Shown here: piece after piece, positions 59,891-64,000 of the stretch
How positions within the stretch are numbered: position 1 is the stretch's first letter
Layout of the letters: each line of letters opens with the position of its first letter
Made by a program: the position numbers and the translations under genes
The notes under the pieces: model-generated
Told to the model about the DNA's origin: nothing
The model's input: only the letters and a program-made list of their open reading frames with translations
Database searches by the model: none
NCBI GenBank assembly: GCA_965240325.2
Contig: OZ251233.1
Coordinates: 62,001-126,000 of the forward strand
Direction of reading: 5' to 3'
Source of the DNA: Rebecca billardiae RCC1528
Taxonomy: Eukaryota; Haptophyta
DNA: 64,000 nucleotides

Positions 59891-62800
59891 ACGGTTCGTT
59901 ACGAGCGCGATTTTGTGGGTAGACTCTCGTTCATGTGTGATAGTTTGCCTCCGCCTTGATGAATATGAACTTGGCTTCGCGGCGGTTGGTATCTAGAGTC
60001 TAAAACGGTCCGCAAGCCTTATTGAAAATACCCGCGCAGCTATTCGTTGCCAGCCCATTCCATAGTCACTGACTTACCGAGCTGGCGAGCTCAAAACCTG
60101 CCGCCGTCGCAAGCACGTGACGCGCAGGTTCCTTCGGGGTGGCGAGCGAGCCGCGACGACTCTTGGTCCAAGCCTCCAAGGGGGCGCTCGATGGGCAGGT
60201 GCGCGTGGCAAGTGCCGAGTGGCGCCTGGAGCGCGCGTCTGCGGCGGGTCCCGACGGCCGTCGACATCGCGTTCGTGCCCGCTCACTAGTCACTCCGCAC
60301 GCCCCTGCCGCGCCCTGTCGATGCCTGCGCGGCCGGCCGGCGCGCGGCCGCGCCGCCGCCGCCGCAGCCGCCGCCCTGTGTTCGGGCTCTCGCAAGCTCG
60401 GGGGCAGCGGCGCATGATGCCGGACTGATCGATCTCTGAGTCTCCGACTTCACCACACGCCCCCCTTGCCATGCCTCTCCGCCAGGGTCTCCCAGAACTC
60501 TTCTTCAGAGCAGGCGCAAGTCGAACTCGGAACTGGCCGCGGCCCCGCGCGCCGTCGGCTCCCCGTGGCTGTCAGCTCCGCGTGGCCTGGGCGCCTGGCG
60601 TGCCCAGAGCTGGCCGTGCCTCTGCGACGCGTGCCGAGCCTGACCGAGGTGTGTCACCCCGTGCACGCGCGGCGCGCGCAAGCACCGGTGCTGCATGGCT
60701 GCTCGCACCGTGCTCCCTGGCTCGCGGTCAGTCAGCTCGGCCGCGTGGTGCCTGGTGTGCCGACGTAGAGTCGCGCTCATGCGTCGCTCACGCCTCGCGC
60801 CCGCCTGTCGGCCGTCGCGCAGGCGCGCAGGTCGAACCCTACTGACCTGCAGATCATCTACTCCTGCGCTGCTGGCGTCGCGGCGACGACGGTCAGCGGC
60901 AGGCCCGAACGAACGGTCGAATCCGCGCGGTCCCGCGCCGTCCGGCTCCCTGGCTGTCAGTCAGCTCCGCCGGTGGCCTGGCGTGCAACAGTCGCGCTCG
61001 TGCGTCGATCACGCCGAGTCGCATCCGCCTGTCGGCCGTCGCGCACGCGCAGGGGGTCAGGTAAGGGCCGTCTGTGATGAGGGCAGCTCGGCCGACGACC
61101 GACATCCACACTCGGCGCACGCCGGCGGCGGCGCGGCGCTGCGGGGCGGCGCGCCGCTGGATGGAGTCTAGTTACACGTGTACGGGACGACTGCGACGGA
61201 GGGTGCACCGCCACCGCGGGCCCCGAACTACGTTCGTTCTACGGAAAAGGACCGCGGAACGCGGTCATAATATTGAAAGATATTCTTTTGAATAGCGCTT
61301 GTCACAACCAAGTTACCCGCCTGTCAGCTGTCTCGTGCTCGCGAGCGGCGCGACGACATCGGCCCGAGCGAGGATGCCGCCTTCAACTAGGCGCGCACCG
61401 AGTGCGTGCGCGACGGGTGCCGGCCGGCCGCTGGTCTCGACCTATCGCCCTCGGCCCTCCCCGAGCGCGCCTGCAGGTACCTCCGGACGCGCATTCGGCT
61501 TGCTCACTCGATCAGCTCACTCACAGCTGCCGGTCACGCAGCCGCGCGGCGGCCCCACGACCAGGTCCGCGGCCCAAAGTGTGTGTGCGCGCCGCGCCGG
61601 TGCCCTCGCGCCGGTGGCGTGGGCTGGCTGGCCGCTGGTCTCGCCCACGCGCCCCACTCGCCCCAAGCGCGCAACGCCTGCGGGAAGCGCCGGCACCATA
61701 CCTAACTACTACCTGCGCGTCGACGCCCGTCCCGCCGCGGCCCGCGCCTCGATCGATCGTCGATCGGACCGCGTGCGTGCGACTCCGTCCGCGCCCGCGC
61801 GCAGGGTGGGAGGGGCTGATGCAGGAGCAGATGCAGGACTACCTCGAAATTGCACGCGACGAGGAGGTGCCCAGCGCGCACTTTACGCTGCGCGCATCAT
61901 CGAGTGGTCGCCCAGCGAGCGCGGCAGCTGGCCACCGGGCCGGCTGACGGCGGGCGCAGCTGCCAGCTGCGGACGCGCAGCGGGCGCGGAGTGGAAGCCG
62001 GCGCAGCGGCCGGGCAGCGGCGGCCGGCGCGGCAGCACGCTCGTATACATCGCGGCAGCTACCGCCGTCGTGCGGGGAAAGCACACGCTCTCGGCGGCTT
62101 CCAAGATGCCGACGGGCCACTCGGCGTGCACTCCGTGCAGGCTGCGTGCGCACTGCAGTGGCTGTGTCGAGCTGCTGCGGCGTGTGCTCGAGGCGCGGCG
62201 CTCGCACGGGCTACGCGGGCGCAGCGGGTGCGCGCAGCTGGCGCACGCAGTGCCACGTCCTGCGGCGCCAGTTTGGCGGCCGTCCGCCCCCCCGAGCTCG
62301 AGTTCTGCGCGCTTTGCGACGGCGCGGCCGGCAGCGCCCATCTGCCTGCTTGCTTGGGCACGCCAGCATGTCCGCCGCCGGGCCTGCTGCGCGCGCCGAA
62401 GCTGGAGGGCGGAGGAGGGCGCTGGGCTGCTCCTACGGCGTGCTGCAGCCCGGGCAGGCTCTACCGCGGCGCGGCGAGGCCGTCGCGCCTGCTCGCCGCC
62501 GTCGAGTCGCCCGTGCTGCGTGACCCTCGGCCGCACGTGCTCGCTCGGCGGCACCGCAGCACTAGCAGGCGTCCCATACCAGTATACTCGAGCCGCTGTG
62601 CGCACCCAAGGCGCGAGCTGCTCGAGCGGGCCAGGTGGGCCCAGGGGGTGCGTGCAGCTGGCACACGCAGCCCCGGCCCGTGTCATGGGGTGTCGGTTTG
62701 ACGGTCGCCAGCCCCTGTGGGCTCGAGCGCTGTGCGCTTCACCACGGAGGTGCTGGCAGCGCCCCGCGGCGCGCAACGGCGGGGCAGCATGGCCGCCGCC

Positions 62801-63036
62801 GGCGCCGCCGCACATGCCGCCGCTTACGGGCAGTCGAGAGCTTGGGGCAGCACCTACGGCGCATGCTGCAGCTCGGGGCGGGCTCTGCCAGCCTGCTGTG
62901 GCGTGATCGCGCATTTTCCAGACCGTCGACTCGCCCGCGCTGCATAATATTCCATTATTCGTTTGCCGCGCGTGCTCGACGGCGCTCCGCGCTGCTGCTG
63001 CCGCTACGGCCGCGCGTTGGACGGACAGCATATGCC
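59891..63036. other. GC-rich repeat-derived region, no firm gene
   Basis: Two degenerate internal duplications are visible. One covers about 60690-60840 against 60935-61060 (shared CGCCTGTCGGCCGTCGCGCA). The other covers about 62150-62530 against 62600-62940 (shared motifs such as GCGCAGCTGGCGCACGCAG and its variant, and ACGGCGTGCTGCAGC). Long ORFs cross it on both strands, but their composition is Arg/Ala noise. Mean GC is high, yet no domain is recognised. Confidence 0.45.
61198..61330 (+). repeat. Repeat R2 plus 76-bp unit
   Basis: GGAGGGTGCACCG, GCGGGCCCC, ACTACGTT and GGACCGCGGAACGCGGTCAT occur here and again at 63037-63102. They are followed here by a fragment of the 76-bp unit. The ACTACGTT core also occurs in repeat R1. 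Confidence 0.7.
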
Positions 63037-63102
63037 GACGGAGGGTGCACCGCGGGCCCCTAACTACGTTGGTTCTACGGAAGGACCGCGGAACGCGGTC
63101 AT
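63037..63102 (+). repeat. Repeat R2, second copy
   Basis: Matches 61198-61266, with a 9-base deletion near its left end. It runs into TA microsatellite sequence. Confidence 0.75.
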
Positions 63103-63179
63103 ATATATATAGTATATATTATTGGCGACGCGAATAATGTGACGACTATATATATATGTATATATATATATATATTTAA
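63103..63179. repeat. TA-rich microsatellite ending in TTAA
   Basis: ATATAT runs interrupted by GGCGACGCGAATAATGTG. The right border is TTAA (63176-63179), abutting the next element end. Confidence 0.85.
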
Positions 63180-64000
63180 CGACGTGGTATGCAACGGGCA
63201 AGCGTCAGGCTCAGAGTGCAGCAGACACATATAGAATGCGTCCGCGCCTTCCGACCAGGTCAGGCAGTGCGCCACCCGCAGCCCTGCCCCCCTACGGGAG
63301 CGGGGGCGGGATGGAGCACCGCCTCGGCCTGGGGCACGCGGCGGCGACGGCAGATGCCGCCGCGGCCGAGCGCCTTCCGGTGAAGCACTTGGATGAGGCT
63401 GAGGTCGTAGTCGATGTCGCCGCCTGCCGACCTAGCGGCGTGCAGCTGCGGGAAGCGACAGCCGCGGCTGTCGCCCCCGGGCGCCCGCGTGGGCGCCTGG
63501 ATGAAGATGAGGTCGTAGTACACGTCGCCGCGCACCGGCCTAGCGGCGCGCAGCTGCAGAAGAGGGGCTTGGAGAGTGAGCGCGCCGCCTAGCGCGCTCA
63601 GGTCGATGAAGCGGATGAGGGTGTAGTCGACGTCGCAGCCCGGCCCGCCGGCGGGCTGCTGCAGGGAAATGTAGAAAGCGTCGTCGTCAGCAACGCGTGT
63701 CACCGGCTCAGGCGCGCTCGCATCCGCCAACACCGCCCGCACGAGCGACGAGATGAGCAAGAGTTTGTGTGAAAGTGCCAGCATCTCGCCGTCCCTGCAG
63801 GAGGGGAAGGCGCACGCGAGCCCGCGCGGGCGCGCATGCACGTCGTCGTCGTAGTAGTGATCGTCGCCATCGTCAGCACCGCGCGTCTGCCGCGTGCCCG
63901 CATCCGCCAACACCGCCCGCACGAGCGACGAGATGAGCAAGAGTTTGTGTGAAAGTGCCAGCATCTCGCCGCCCTTGCAGGAGGGGAAGGCGCACGCGAG
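63180..64000. mobile_element. End of a second TTAA-type element (continues past edge)
   Basis: CGACGTGGTATGCAACGGGC at 63180 is the same terminal sequence as at 2781 and (inverted) 3371, again next to TTAA. The other end lies outside the window, so extent is unknown. It would place the ORF at 63260-63964 inside the element. Confidence 0.55.
63260..63964 (-). CDS. Repeat-built ORF, possibly element-borne, near right edge
   Basis: 234 residues from ATG 63964; the frame is open to the window edge, so the gene may be longer. A 104-base block (63717-63820) is repeated almost perfectly at 63897-64000, so the leader 'MLALSHKLLLISSLVRAVLA' (signal-peptide-like) appears twice. Three units about 36 residues apart follow, each with a similar core: 'DVDYTLIRFIDLSALGG', 'DVYYDLIFIQAPTRAPGG' and 'DIDYDLSLIQVLHRKALG'. 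The second leader (ATG 63784) is probably the original start. No family is recognised. Confidence 0.45.
   Translation of the reverse strand: MLALSHKLLLISSLVRAVLADAGTRQTRGADDGDDHYYDDDVHARPRGLACAFPSCRDGEMLALSHKLLLISSLVRAVLADASAPEPVTRVADDDAFYISLQQPAGGPGCDVDYTLIRFIDLSALGGALTLQAPLLQLRAARPVRGDVYYDLIFIQAPTRAPGGDSRGCRFPQLHAARSAGGDIDYDLSLIQVLHRKALGRGGICRRRRVPQAEAVLHPAPAPVGGQGCGWRTA

Noticed and set aside
61299-62906. 535-residue plus-strand ORF in the 60-63 kb region
   Set aside because: It crosses degenerate duplications, has Arg/Ala/Ser noise composition, and antisense frames of similar length exist.
1-64000. tRNA and rRNA genes
   Set aside because: I looked for T-arm-like GTTCGA motifs (for example near 42755) but found no convincing cloverleaf or rRNA core sequence. 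A covariance-model scan would settle it.

Overview
This window looks like a nuclear contig from a GC-rich, photosynthetic unicellular eukaryote. Genes are dense, lie on both strands in no operon order, and are separated by repeat-rich, AT-richer islands. Fourteen introns can be placed by joining conserved protein segments. They are 89-248 bp long, GT-AG, and every donor begins GTG (mostly GTGCG). A nuclear D1 C-terminal processing protease with a hydrophobic leader, and a second protein whose N-terminus looks like a bipartite plastid presequence, argue for an alga with a secondary plastid. Very high third-position GC, alanine/proline-rich proteins and a DUF3494 ice-binding-like protein would suit a cold-water haptophyte or pelagophyte. 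That placement is inference, not proof.

Layout. 0.7-2.1 kb: Sel1-repeat/MYND protein (minus). 2.1-3.4 kb: repeats and a small TTAA-flanked inverted-repeat element holding a coding fragment. 3.7-6.4 kb: a TLDc (MEAK7-like) gene divergent from a selenoprotein W gene that reads an in-frame UGA and carries a convincing SECIS element. 6.9-15 kb: a phospholipase-B-like SGNH protein divergent from a giant BRCT-containing low-complexity protein. 15-24 kb: a transposon/repeat island with a 0.9 kb terminal-inverted-repeat element, a tandem 1.5 kb duplication of an unknown gene, and the left part of a 4.2 kb inverted-repeat element (21954-26169). That element carries an unknown 367-residue protein gene. 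A near-identical 2.2 kb inverted copy sits at 31613-33829. Between the two copies lie the DUF3494 gene, a 528 bp MITE and a TPM-domain/RING protein.

34-41 kb: a six-exon FAD aromatic-ring monooxygenase and a large disordered nuclear-type protein. 42.1-44.7 kb: a 2.56 kb element that is the apparent parent of the 28.3 kb MITE. 44.9-52.7 kb: an ankyrin/TRP-type channel divergent from a METTL16-type m6A methyltransferase, then the CtpA-type D1 protease. 54-59 kb: an unknown membrane-anchored secreted protein and a divergent pair of plastid/secretory-type unknowns. 59-64 kb: repeats, then a repeat-built ORF running toward the right edge next to another TTAA-type element end.

No pathway ties the genes together; this is ordinary genomic neighbourhood plus mobile DNA. 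The strongest single results are the SelW/SECIS pair, the internally deleted MITE beside its parent element, and the recent inverted duplication of an unknown element gene.
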